A stretch of 64,000 nt of DNA from Nannocystis punicea. GTDB lineage: Bacteria > Myxococcota_A > Polyangia > Nannocystales > Nannocystaceae. The position numbers and the translations under genes were made by a program. The stretch is from positions 4,092,001 through 4,156,000 of the forward strand of contig NZ_CP114040.1 of assembly GCF_026965555.1 (NCBI RefSeq), given 5' to 3'. The notes beneath the pieces are model-generated. The model worked only from the letters and a program-made list of their open reading frames with translations, did no database searches and was not told the origin of the DNA. Below, piece by piece: positions 16,018 through 23,995 of this stretch (position 1 is the first letter of the stretch; each line of letters opens with the position of its first letter).

Positions 16018-18270
16018 TCACGCGCCGTCGATGTGGCGGACGGTGCGGCGCTCGCCGAGGCGCTCGCGCAGGGCGGTGAGCAGGCGCTCGCGCAGGCCGG
16101 TGAACCGGCGCGCGGCGTCGCTGCGGTGGACTGCCTGGGTCAGGGCGCGGGGGTCGGCGACCAGGACGCACAGGCGGCGGGCGCGAGTGACCGCGGTGTA
16201 GAGCAGGTTGCGGCGGAGCATGACGTGGTGCTCGCCGAGCAGCGGCACGACCACGGCCGGGAACTCGCTGCCCTGGCTCTTGTGGATCGAGACGGCGTAG
16301 GCGAGCTGCAGCGCGTTCAGCTGCTTGCTGTCGTAAGGGACAGGGTCGCCGTCGACCTCGACGGTGAGGATCTGCCGCTCGGGATCGACGGCGGTGACGA
16401 GGCCGATGTCGCCGTTGAAGACGCCGCGCTCGTGGTCGTTCTTGGTCTGCATCACGCGGTCGCCGACGCGGAAGACCCGCGGCGGGCGGCCGGGCAGCAC
16501 CAGCTCGGGCGCGCCGGCGGTGTGGTGGGCCTGGAGCGCGGCGTTGAGGGCCTCGGTGCCGGCCTTGCCCTTGTGCATCGGGCACAGCACCTGGACCTCG
16601 GTGCGCGGGTCGAGGCCGTAGGCCTTGGGGATCCGCTCGGTGATCGCCTTGAGCACGAGCTCGTGGGCGCGCTCGCTGTCGCGGGCCTGGACCACGTAGA
16701 ACTGGCCGCCCTCGCTGCGGTCGGACTCGGGGACCTTGCCGCGCAGGATCGCGTGGGCCGAGGTGACGATCGACGAGCCCTCGGCCTGGCGGAAGATCTG
16801 GGTCAGGCGCACCACCGGGATCGGCGAGTCGGCGCGGTCGGCCGCGGCGAGGACGTCGCGGAGGACGTTGCCGGGGCCGACCGAGGGCAGCTGATCGGCG
16901 TCGCCGACCAGCAGGAGGCGGTGCTGGGGCGTGAGCGCCAGCAACAGCGCCTCGGCCAGCGGGAGGTCGAGCATCGACGCCTCGTCGATCACGACCAGGC
17001 CCTCGGGCAGCGGGTTTTGGGCGTTGTGGAAGAACTCGCCGGTGCCGCCCTCGATCTCGAGCAGGCGGTGGATGGTGGTCGCGCGCTGGCCGGTCGCCTC
17101 GGCCAGGCGCTTGGCGGCGCGGCCGGTCGGCGCGGCCAGCAGCACCGGCGACTCGTTGGCGAGCGCGGTGTCGATGATGGCGCGGGTGACGGTGCTCTTG
17201 CCGGTACCTGGCCCTCCGGTCAGGATCACCAGGCCGGCGTCGCGGATCGCCGCGATCGCGGCCAGCTGGCCCGCCGACAGGCCCGGCGGCGGGTCGACGG
17301 CGGTCCAGCGGCCGCGGCCCTTGCCGGCGCCGAGGGCGATGTCGGTGAGGATCTCGGCGACGTTGCGCTCGGCGTCGTAGAAGCGCGGCGGGTAGCACAG
17401 CGGCGGCAGCGGCTCGCCCTCGTCGCTCTCGCGCTGATCGAGGACGAGCGCGCCGGAGCGGACCAGGGCCATCGCGGCCGGCTCGATGCGGGCGGGCGGC
17501 AGCTCGAGCAGGCGCTCGGCGTTCTGCACGAGGATCGGCATCGGCAGGGCGCAGTGGCCGTTCTGCTCCGACTGCTCGAGGGTGTGGAACAGGCCGGCCT
17601 CGATGCGCTCGTCGCTCTCGAGGTCGACGCCGAGGGCGCGGGCGATCTTGTCGGCGGTGATGAAGCCGATCCCGCGGACCTCGCGGGCCAGGCGGTAGGG
17701 GTGCTGGCGCAGGACGTTGAGCGCGGTCTCGCCGAAGCGCTGGCTGATCGCGTCGGCGAAGTGGGTCGGCAGGTCGAGCTCGAGCAGTTGATTCTCGATC
17801 TCCGCCGTCGGCCCGCCGCGCGCGGTGTGGTGGGCGACGATCCGCTCGAGCGTCTTGGGACCGATGCCCTCGACCTCGAGCAGGCGGCGCGGCGACTTGT
17901 CGAGGATCGCCAGGGTGTCGAGGCCGAAGCGCTGGACGATCCGCTCGGCCTTCTCGGCGCCGAGGCCGGGGTAGCGCTCGAGGCGGCGCTGGATGCCCGG
18001 CAGGGTGGTCGGGGCCTTGGCGGCGATCCTGGCGAAGTTGAACTGCTTGCCGTAGTTCGGGTGGTGCGTCCACTCGCCCGCGGCCGTGACCTGCATGCCC
18101 TCCTCGATGCCGGTCGAGCGGCCGACCCACGTCTGCGGCGCGACCTCGCCGGGCCGCACGACCCGCAGGACGGTGTAGCGGGTCTGCGGGTTGTGGTGGA
18201 CGACGCGGAGCACGGCCCCCTCGATCCGCTCGCCGGCGGCCTCGTTCTCGGGGGTCTCGGGGGTCGCCAT
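16018..18270 (-). CDS. recD2: RecD2-type superfamily 1 DNA helicase
   Basis: 750 residues, close to RecD2 length. N-terminal OB-like and HhH region (LPGIQRRLERYPGLGAEKAERIV, LLEVEGIGPKTLERIV). Walker A is GGPGTGKST near 365. The DEAD-like motif is VVIDEASMLD. Motif III-like is LVGDADQLPSVGPG, and the late motifs include SIHKSQGSEFPAVV and YTAVTRAR. The YAVSIHKSQGSE segment is the UvrD_C_2 signature. It works as a 5'-3' helicase in repair. The ATG at 18270 is the first Met with a plausible N-terminus; Mets at 18282 and 18309 are alternatives. It is not followed by recB/recC. Confidence 0.9.
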   Translation of the reverse strand: MATPETPENEAAGERIEGAVLRVVHHNPQTRYTVLRVVRPGEVAPQTWVGRSTGIEEGMQVTAAGEWTHHPNYGKQFNFARIAAKAPTTLPGIQRRLERYPGLGAEKAERIVQRFGLDTLAILDKSPRRLLEVEGIGPKTLERIVAHHTARGGPTAEIENQLLELDLPTHFADAISQRFGETALNVLRQHPYRLAREVRGIGFITADKIARALGVDLESDERIEAGLFHTLEQSEQNGHCALPMPILVQNAERLLELPPARIEPAAMALVRSGALVLDQRESDEGEPLPPLCYPPRFYDAERNVAEILTDIALGAGKGRGRWTAVDPPPGLSAGQLAAIAAIRDAGLVILTGGPGTGKSTVTRAIIDTALANESPVLLAAPTGRAAKRLAEATGQRATTIHRLLEIEGGTGEFFHNAQNPLPEGLVVIDEASMLDLPLAEALLLALTPQHRLLLVGDADQLPSVGPGNVLRDVLAAADRADSPIPVVRLTQIFRQAEGSSIVTSAHAILRGKVPESDRSEGGQFYVVQARDSERAHELVLKAITERIPKAYGLDPRTEVQVLCPMHKGKAGTEALNAALQAHHTAGAPELVLPGRPPRVFRVGDRVMQTKNDHERGVFNGDIGLVTAVDPERQILTVEVDGDPVPYDSKQLNALQLAYAVSIHKSQGSEFPAVVVPLLGEHHVMLRRNLLYTAVTRARRLCVLVADPRALTQAVHRSDAARRFTGLRERLLTALRERLGERRTVRHIDGA
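16324..16347. repeat. Possible CATG-14 hairpin in recD2
   Basis: Anchors GCTG 16327 and CAGG 16341, 14 bp apart, arms CTGTCG / GGACAG with one mismatch. Lies over PYDSKQ in recD2; a weak copy or chance. Confidence 0.4.
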
Positions 18271-18312
18271 GCGGCGGCGGAGCATCGCCGATCGCGCGCC
18301 GATCGGCAACGT

Positions 18313-19971
18313 TCACGGCCCGAGGCCCGGGTTCGCGCGGCCGCTCGGGTGCGGCGCCCAGGCGGCGGGGGTGTCGCAGCCGGCCGGGTCACGGGCAAGC
18401 GAGCGCCCCGGGAGATCGCCCGGGTCGTGCCAGCCGCCGTAGCTGTCCAATACGACAGGTCCTTTCGCACCTGCCTCGAAGACCAGGGCGAGCGCCTCGC
18501 CGGGGCTGTTCTTGAGCCCGCCGGAGCCCAGCGAGGCGTCGACCCGCAGCAGCGAGGCGCCCGGCGGCGGGCCCGGGTCGTCGCCCTGGGCCGGGTCGTA
18601 GGCGGCCGGGACGACCAGGTGGCGCTGGCCGGGCGCGGAGGTGAACGGGGGCAGCGGGTCGCCGCCGCCGGGGTCGAGGGCGCCCGCGGGGCCGTCGACG
18701 AGGCGCAGGCCGGTGACGAGCAGGGGCTCGCCGGCGGCGCGGAGGTCGGCCAGTTCGACGAACTCCTGGACGGGCTCGCGGCCGCGCGGGTTGGCGAGCA
18801 CCTCGGCCAGCGCCAGCGGCGGAGCGGCGCGATCGAAGCTGTCCCCGAGGACATGTTCCTCCGAGATCTCCGCGGCGCGACCCGCGAGGTCCCAGGCCTG
18901 CAGCATGGCGGTGACGCGCGCGCCGGGGGGCGCGTCGAGGCGGAGGCCGAGGTCGACGGGGCCGGCCGGGGCGACGACCTCGCGCGCGCGGGGGCCGACG
19001 GCCAGACGCAGGCGCAGGGGCTCGCGGGCGTGCAGGCGGGCGTGCAGGCAGCGGCCGACCAGCGCGAACGACAGGCCGGTGAGGTCGGGCGGGGCGCGGT
19101 CGGGGCCGGGGCCGGTGCGGAAGGCGGCGAACTCGCGCGGGGCGACCGCAGGGCGGCCGGCGCGGTCGCGCAGGCTGCCGCCGCCCAGCTCGTAGACGAC
19201 GCCGGGGGCGAGGGGCTCGGAGGGCCTCCAGGACAGGCACAGGCCGGGCACCCAGCCGGGACAGGGGACCGGGTCGCGCAGCTCCAGCGGAGCGGCGTCG
19301 GCGCTGCGCAGCTCGAGGGCGTCGCCGGGGGCGGCGACGACCGGACGGGCGAAGGCGGTCTCGACGCGGGCGAGATCGGTGGGCACGAGATCGGCGCCCG
19401 GCGGCGGCGAGACCAGCCGCGGCGCGGGGCCCGAGCTGGCAGGACCGGCGGTGACGAGGTCGCGCCGCCACACCGCGGCCTCGCCGTCGTCGTCGACCAG
19501 CGGGGCGCCGCGGCGGTCGCGGGCGAACACCAGCAGGCTGTGCCGGGCGTGCGCCGCGAGCGGGCGCTCCGGGCTGATGCGCGCCCGGGTTCCTGGTCGA
19601 TCGGGCATGTCCTCGAGGACAACCGAGACTGCGATCGCCCCGTCGAGCGGGTCGCCGCGCTCGAGCGCGCGCAGGTCGGCGTCGCGGACCGGGTCGATCT
19701 GGCAGCGCCCGCGCTCGCAGCTGCCCTCGTCGCACTCGGGGGTGAGCTCGCAGGCGCCGACGGTGTCCCAGGCCAGCAGGGCGACGCGCAGCCGCCTGCC
19801 GTCGAGCGGCTCGCTGAAGTCGACCCGCCACGGACCGGCGACGGGGACCTCGACGGCGCGCGGGCCGGGGAAGTCGCTGGCGACCACCCGCGGGCCGTCG
19901 AGGTCGGCGTCGAGGACGAAGTCGATGCAGGAGGGCGCGAAGGCGAGGGCGAGGAGCAGCCGGAGTCTCAC
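18313..19971 (-). CDS. Lipoprotein with Ig-like domains and C-terminal lamin-tail (LTD) domain
   Basis: 552 residues from a GTG at 19971, which puts Cys15 in the lipobox FAPSC; the upstream frame extension has no signal sequence. The mature protein begins with beta-rich Ig-like segments (VDFSEPLDGRRLRVA, SPPPGADLVPTDLARVETAFARPV). It ends in an LTD domain: LAEVLANPRGREPVQEFVEL, LRLVDGPAGALDPGG, and the family-like end SGRANPGLGP. LTD proteins in Myxococcota are cell-surface anchored; function unknown. Three palindromic elements lie in the frame (near 19600, 18845 and 18458), encoding VVLEDMPDRP, EEHVLGDSF and AGAKGPVVLDS. Confidence 0.72.
   Translation of the reverse strand: MRLRLLLALAFAPSCIDFVLDADLDGPRVVASDFPGPRAVEVPVAGPWRVDFSEPLDGRRLRVALLAWDTVGACELTPECDEGSCERGRCQIDPVRDADLRALERGDPLDGAIAVSVVLEDMPDRPGTRARISPERPLAAHARHSLLVFARDRRGAPLVDDDGEAAVWRRDLVTAGPASSGPAPRLVSPPPGADLVPTDLARVETAFARPVVAAPGDALELRSADAAPLELRDPVPCPGWVPGLCLSWRPSEPLAPGVVYELGGGSLRDRAGRPAVAPREFAAFRTGPGPDRAPPDLTGLSFALVGRCLHARLHAREPLRLRLAVGPRAREVVAPAGPVDLGLRLDAPPGARVTAMLQAWDLAGRAAEISEEHVLGDSFDRAAPPLALAEVLANPRGREPVQEFVELADLRAAGEPLLVTGLRLVDGPAGALDPGGGDPLPPFTSAPGQRHLVVPAAYDPAQGDDPGPPPGASLLRVDASLGSGGLKNSPGEALALVFEAGAKGPVVLDSYGGWHDPGDLPGRSLARDPAGCDTPAAWAPHPSGRANPGLGP
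18439..18476. repeat. CATG-14 array, 3 units, in LTD lipoprotein gene
   Basis: Anchors GCTG 18442, CAGG 18456 and CCTG 18470; the last two form a hairpin with a TTTCG-type loop. Confidence 0.65.
18835..18858. repeat. CATG-14 hairpin in LTD lipoprotein gene
   Basis: CTGTCC and GGACAT arms around CCGA; anchors GCTG 18838 and CATG 18852. Confidence 0.6.
19589..19626. repeat. CATG-14 array, 3 units, in LTD lipoprotein gene
   Basis: Anchors CCTG 19592, CATG 19606 and CAAC 19620. The 12-base core GTCCTCGAGGAC is a perfect palindrome. Confidence 0.65.
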
Positions 19972-20055
19972 ACCGAGAGGTCGCTCGGCGGCGGGGATGG
20001 TTTGCACGCAGGCGATGTGAGGAGAGGCGCCAACGCGAGTTGGGGGGGGCGCAGG

Positions 20056-20240
20056 GGGCGTCGAGGCGGCGGAGCTGGTCGGCGAGCACCGCCGTCCAGG
20101 GCCATTCGGACATGTCTTGGAGGTTATGTCCAAGAGGACATTCACGACCGCAACGCAACGGCATCACGCCGGCGGTGAAGCGCTCCTCCTCGAGCTGCGG
20201 GCTGTCCTGCAGGCGCAGGAGGTCGACGCCGCCTGGGCGA
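20056..20240 (-). pseudogene. Fragments of a duplicated LLM monooxygenase 3' end
   Basis: Read on the minus strand, 20230-20154 gives VDLLRLQDSPQLEEERF then AGVMPLR. The intact neighbour ends VDLLLLQCSPQLEEMERF then AADVMPLLR. Further downstream, about 20095-20058 gives TAVLADQLRRLDA, resembling the preceding segment AQVADQIRRFEA of the same protein. The pieces are separated by a four-unit palindromic array and are out of their original order. They look like a decayed partial duplication of the gene at 20336-21355, not a working gene. The rest of the 19972-20335 gap holds the two palindromic arrays. Confidence 0.7.
20094..20145. repeat. CATG-14 array, 4 units, intergenic
   Basis: Anchors CAGG 20097, CATG 20111, TATG 20125 and CATT 20139, each 14 bp apart. 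It sits between the two decayed monooxygenase fragments. Confidence 0.8.
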
Positions 20241-20279
20241 CATCTCGTCTGATTCTACCCGACGTGCCCGTCGCGCCGC

Positions 20280-20331
20280 CGAGATGACCCTTTCGACATG
20301 TCCTTTAGAGCATGGCGAAATGGACAGGCTC
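20280..20331. repeat. CATG-14 array, 4 units, intergenic
   Basis: Anchors GATG 20283, CATG 20297, CATG 20311 and CAGG 20325, each 14 bp apart. It ends five bases beyond the stop of the intact monooxygenase gene. Confidence 0.8.
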
Positions 20332-20335
20332 ATGG

Positions 20336-21355
20336 TCAGCGCAGCAGCGGCATCACGTCGGCGGCGAAGCGCTCCATCTCCTCGAGCTGCGGGCTGCACT
20401 GGAGGAGCAGGAGGTCGACGCCGGCGGCCTCGAAGCGGCGGATCTGGTCGGCGACCTGGGCGGGGGTGCCGACCAGGCCGGCGCGCAGGCCCCGGTTGGA
20501 GACCGAGTAGTCCTCGCGGCTGACCTGCTGCTCGAGCTGGGTGTTCTGCAGGAAGTCGCGGTAGTTGGCGTAGCCGGGCGAGCCCTCGGAGACGTCGGTG
20601 ATCCGCGCGCGCTCGCGTTCGGCCTCGGCCTCGCTGGCGCGGACGATGACGTAGGCGGCCATGCCGTGCTGCATCGGCGGCAACGCGAGGGCGTCCCGGC
20701 GGCGGCGCATGTCGGCGATCTTCGGGGCCACCCGCTCGGGCGGGTCGCCGTGCATGACGTAGGCGTCGCAGGCGCGGGCGATCAGCGACTTGGCGGCCTC
20801 CGACTCGCCGCCGGCGTAGAGCACCGGCCGGCGCGTCGGCTTGGGCTCGAGCACGCAGCCGTCGACCTCGTAGTACTGGCCGCGGAACGAGAACTCGGGC
20901 TCGCTCCAGGCGCCGGTGACGACGCGCAGCCACTCGTCGGTGCGGGCGTAGCGGTCGTCGTGGCGCTCGAAGCGGACGCCGTAGCGGCGGGCCTCGTCGG
21001 ACCACCACGAGGAGACGACGTTGAGCGCGAGCCGGCCGTTGCTGATCCGATCGAGGTTGGCGGCCTGCTTGGCGAAGATCGCCGGGCTGTGGAAGGTCGG
21101 CCGCACCGCGACCATGAGCTCGAGGCGGCTGGTGACCGCGGCCAGGGCTGCGGCGGTGGTCCAGGCGTCGAGCGCCGGCGCGGCCGGGCCCTTGATGTCG
21201 TTGAGGAACAGCTCGGCGACGAGGGTCAGGTCGTAGCCGAGCTCCTCGCTGCGCACCGCGAGCCTCCGCGCGTAGTCCCAGGTGGCCGCCATGCCCTCGT
21301 CGGGCACGTTGCGCAGCCAGCCGCCGAACACGGGGAGCCAGTAACCGAAGCGCAT
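20336..21355 (-). CDS. LLM-class flavin-dependent monooxygenase (SfnG/SsuD-like)
   Basis: 339 residues, bacterial luciferase fold. NVVSSWWSDEARRYG, HDDRYARTDEWL, YAGGESEAAKSLIARACDAYVMHGD and DYSVSNRGLRAGLVGTPAQVADQI match the dimethylsulfone/alkanesulfonate monooxygenase branch (SfnG, SsuD), which use FMNH2 and oxygen to release sulfite. No flavin reductase or sulfonate transporter is nearby, so the substrate is open. It starts 24 bases after the ATP-grasp gene and the two look like an operon. Its ATG is itself part of a palindromic unit (GGACATGCG read on this strand), leaving no clear Shine-Dalgarno. Confidence 0.85.
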   Translation of the reverse strand: MRFGYWLPVFGGWLRNVPDEGMAATWDYARRLAVRSEELGYDLTLVAELFLNDIKGPAAPALDAWTTAAALAAVTSRLELMVAVRPTFHSPAIFAKQAANLDRISNGRLALNVVSSWWSDEARRYGVRFERHDDRYARTDEWLRVVTGAWSEPEFSFRGQYYEVDGCVLEPKPTRRPVLYAGGESEAAKSLIARACDAYVMHGDPPERVAPKIADMRRRRDALALPPMQHGMAAYVIVRASEAEAERERARITDVSEGSPGYANYRDFLQNTQLEQQVSREDYSVSNRGLRAGLVGTPAQVADQIRRFEAAGVDLLLLQCSPQLEEMERFAADVMPLLR

Positions 21356-21387
21356 GTCCGTTCCTACATGGTCGAAAGGTCAGATTC
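21350..21387. repeat. CATG-14 array, 3 units, bridging two genes of an operon
   Basis: Anchors CATG 21353, CATG 21367 and CAGA 21381. It overlaps the start codon of the monooxygenase (21353-21355) and the stop codon of the ATP-grasp gene (21380-21382), filling the whole gap between them. Confidence 0.75.
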
Positions 21388-22348
21388 CGGCTTCCCAGCG
21401 CGCCTGCAGGTAGTCGACGCAGCGGGCGAAGGCGTCGAGGCCGACGACGTTGGGGGCGTCGGCGACGAAGTTCGAGAGGGCGTTGATGTCGTAGTAGTAG
21501 ATCTCGCCGTCGCGGTCGTCGACGAGGTACTCGACGCCGCCGACGTCGAGCGCGGCGGCCTCGGCGATCGCCTCGACGGCGCGGATGACCTCGGGCGGGG
21601 GCGTGTAGCCCTGGACGCGCATGCCCGTCTTCGGGGCATCGAGGGCGCACGCCGAGCGCACGAGGTCGCGGCCGTCGGCGGTCTGACAGGCGTCGGCCGG
21701 GCACAGGTTGAACGACGAGGGCGGGGGGAACACCTCGATCGCGTAGAGGAACTTGCGACCGACGACCTCGACCCGCACGATCCGCCCGCCGCGCAGCGGG
21801 CAGAGCTCCTGCACGAGCGCGGTCTGGTCGACGCCGAGGTCGAGCTCGCCATGATCGGTGGCCTCGGCGGCCTCGGCGAGCTCGCCCGGCGTGTCGAAGC
21901 GGCGGATGCCGGCCCCGCTGCCGCCGACGTTGGCCTTGACGAGGATCGGCCAGCGCAGGCCTTCGGCGGCCGGGAGCGCCTGGCTGGCGTGGTTGATGAC
22001 GCGCGCCCGCGGATAGCCGAGGCCGAGGTCGTCGAGGAGGCCCAGCTGATCGGCCTTGGAGACCTCGTAGCGGTAGACGGCGCTGCCGTTGACGACGGGG
22101 ATCTTGCGCCGCTCCCAGTGCCGCAAAATTGCGAGGGTGTAATGCGTGGTCTGGCCGCGGCCGCGCAGATAGGCGGAGGGGCTGGCGCGGTTGAACACGA
22201 GGCCGTAAGGCGGCTCGCGCTCGGCCGGGTCGAAGCAGCTCCGATCGGCGGCGAGACGCACGACGGGCAGGCCGCGCCGCTCGAGCTCGCTGAACAGGGG
22301 GCGAAACCAGTCGGGGTGCTCGTAGAAGATGGCGATGGGACCAGGCAT
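21380..22348 (-). CDS. ATP-grasp ligase-like protein (RimK-like)
   Basis: 322 residues. The ATP-grasp fold is suggested by RWPILVKANVGGSGAGIRRF (Lys and glycine loop over ATP), TALVQELCPLRGGRIVRVEVVGRKFLYAIEV, and EYLVDDRDGEIYYYDINALSNF with the metal-binding Asp/Asn at the end. The family joins carboxylates to amines using ATP. The partner here is unknown; it lies directly ahead of an LLM monooxygenase on the same strand. A palindromic element (about 21616-21640) encodes DAPKTGMRV. No RiPP precursor-like small gene was seen nearby. Confidence 0.75.
   Translation of the reverse strand: MPGPIAIFYEHPDWFRPLFSELERRGLPVVRLAADRSCFDPAEREPPYGLVFNRASPSAYLRGRGQTTHYTLAILRHWERRKIPVVNGSAVYRYEVSKADQLGLLDDLGLGYPRARVINHASQALPAAEGLRWPILVKANVGGSGAGIRRFDTPGELAEAAEATDHGELDLGVDQTALVQELCPLRGGRIVRVEVVGRKFLYAIEVFPPPSSFNLCPADACQTADGRDLVRSACALDAPKTGMRVQGYTPPPEVIRAVEAIAEAAALDVGGVEYLVDDRDGEIYYYDINALSNFVADAPNVVGLDAFARCVDYLQARWEAGI
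21616..21643. repeat. Palindromic element in ATP-grasp gene (long-loop variant)
   Basis: GCATGCCC and GGGGCAT arms with a seven-base loop containing CTTCG. Anchors at 21620 and 21637 are 17 bp apart, so it is an off-phase relative. Confidence 0.45.
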
Positions 22349-22401
22349 CTTCGCAGTGCGCGCAAGTTAGCGCGCGGCGCGCTGCATGGGCAAGCGGGTC
22401 C

Positions 22402-23820
22402 TTGCATCGAGTGCGCGCGCGGTCGACACTGCCCCGGGCCCGAGAATCCTTGTTCGCCGCCTGCGCCATCGCCCTCGCGCTCGCGCCGTCGCCCGTCGCC
22501 GATGCGACGCCGGCGACGCCTCCGGGCGTTCCGCAGGAGCCGTCCTTGGTGCCGGGCGCGACGCCGGCGACGCCGCCGGGCGTGCCGGAAGGGCCGAAGC
22601 TGCCGCCCAGCACGCCGCTGGCGGTTCAGGTCGAGCAGGGCCCGCCGGTGCCCGAGCTGCCGGAGGCGAGCGTGCCGGTCACGCCGCCCGCAGGTCGACG
22701 CTTCCGCAAGCGGACCCGTCGTCAGCGCGACAATCGCCACCGACTGCTGCCGCTGCCGCACCTCAGCTCGCAGCCGGCCACCGGCCTGACTCTCGGCGGC
22801 TCGCTCAACTACGCGTACCGCCTGCCCAACGACAACTTCAACCGCGTGTACGGCCTCGCGTGGTCGCGCGTGTCGACCAAGCTGGTGCAGGACCACATCC
22901 TCAGCGCCCGCATGCGCGACATGCTGGGCCGGCGCGAGATCTTCAACTTCGGCTTCTGGGCCTCGCTCGACCCCGTCTATCCGTTCTACGGGGTCAACAA
23001 CCACGGCACGATCACGCCGGCGGAGCTGACGTCGCCCTACAACCTGGTCCGCATGGACAACTGGGGCGGGTGGTTCACCTTCGAACACCCGCTGTACACC
23101 GTCGAGCGCCCGGGCCGCGCTCCGGGCACGCTGCGCCACTACTCGGGGATCTTCTACTACGTCGACGTGATCCGGGGGTACCCGAACAGTCGACTCGTGG
23201 AAGAGCTGCCGAGCGCGGAGGGGACGTGGCGGCGCGGGATCGTCCGCCTCGGCCTGACGTGGGACAGCCGCGACAACGACTGGAGCCCGACCGAGGGCAG
23301 CCTCATCGACGTGACGTTCGACGCGGCCGGCAAGTGGACCGGGTCGACGTCGAACTGGGGCCGCTTCCACTCGACGATCCGCCACTACTGGACGCTGGGC
23401 CAGTCGAAGGTGGTGCTGGCCCACCGCTTCACGTTCGACACCCTGTGGGGCGAGCCGCCGCTGATGACGCTCGGCGAGTTCGGCGGGCTGTTCCCGATGG
23501 ACGCCTACGGCGGCGCGTACGTGGGTCGCGGCTTCGGCCGCCGCCGCTTCATCGGCAAGCACAAGGCGACGGCCGCGTTCGAGCTGCGGTTCGCCCCGGT
23601 GGAGTTCAAGATCCGCCGCCACACGCTCGGGGTCGGCCTCGAGCTGTTCGTCGAGGCCGGCCTGGTGTCGCAGACGATGGCGGACCTCCTCAAGTACTGG
23701 TACGTGTCCGGCGGCCCGGGCCTCCTGCTGATCTGGGACCGCTTCGTGGTGTTCCGCGTCGAGGGCGGTTTCGGCAAGGAGGGCGGGGCGCTCTACCTGC
23801 AGAGCGAGCACGCGTTCTGA
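22402..23820 (+). CDS. Outer-membrane beta-barrel protein (Omp85/BamA-like C-terminal barrel)
   Basis: 472 residues from a TTG at 22402; GTG at 22411 would also keep the signal peptide (LFAACAIALALAPSPVADA) and may be the true start. A Pro-rich segment with TPATPPGVP repeats precedes a beta-rich domain from about 125 to the end. WDSRDNDWSPTEGSLIDVTF is the Omp85/surface-antigen barrel motif, and the chain ends in Phe as outer-membrane barrels do. No POTRA domains are seen. It stands divergent from the ATP-grasp gene. Likely a surface pore or autotransporter-like barrel; substrate unknown. Confidence 0.72.
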   Translation: MHRVRARSTLPRARESLFAACAIALALAPSPVADATPATPPGVPQEPSLVPGATPATPPGVPEGPKLPPSTPLAVQVEQGPPVPELPEASVPVTPPAGRRFRKRTRRQRDNRHRLLPLPHLSSQPATGLTLGGSLNYAYRLPNDNFNRVYGLAWSRVSTKLVQDHILSARMRDMLGRREIFNFGFWASLDPVYPFYGVNNHGTITPAELTSPYNLVRMDNWGGWFTFEHPLYTVERPGRAPGTLRHYSGIFYYVDVIRGYPNSRLVEELPSAEGTWRRGIVRLGLTWDSRDNDWSPTEGSLIDVTFDAAGKWTGSTSNWGRFHSTIRHYWTLGQSKVVLAHRFTFDTLWGEPPLMTLGEFGGLFPMDAYGGAYVGRGFGRRRFIGKHKATAAFELRFAPVEFKIRRHTLGVGLELFVEAGLVSQTMADLLKYWYVSGGPGLLLIWDRFVVFRVEGGFGKEGGALYLQSEHAF

Positions 23821-23858
23821 GGACATGTCCTCAGGGACATGTCAGGAAGAACCTGCTC
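23821..23858. repeat. CATG-14 array, 3 units, directly after a stop codon
   Basis: Anchors CATG 23824, CATG 23838 and CCTG 23852. TGAGGACATGTCCTCA (23818-23833), which includes the stop codon of the barrel gene, is a perfect 16-base palindrome. Confidence 0.9.
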
Positions 23859-23995
23859 CGATGCCGGTCCCGGCGCCGCGTGTCGGACGAGGTGCGGCGG
23901 CCTGGCGCGCGGTGCTCCCCGGCGCCATGGACGGCCCCGCGCGCGTGAGTCGGCTGCGGCGCCGGTCGGTGGATCGGCAGCGGGGCGGCCGGAGG

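Noticed and set aside
15895..20178. A 1427-residue open frame on the plus strand opposite recD2 and the LTD lipoprotein
   Set aside because: Same shadow effect; composition of Ala, Gly, Arg, Asp and Val, no motif, and both opposite-strand genes are well supported.
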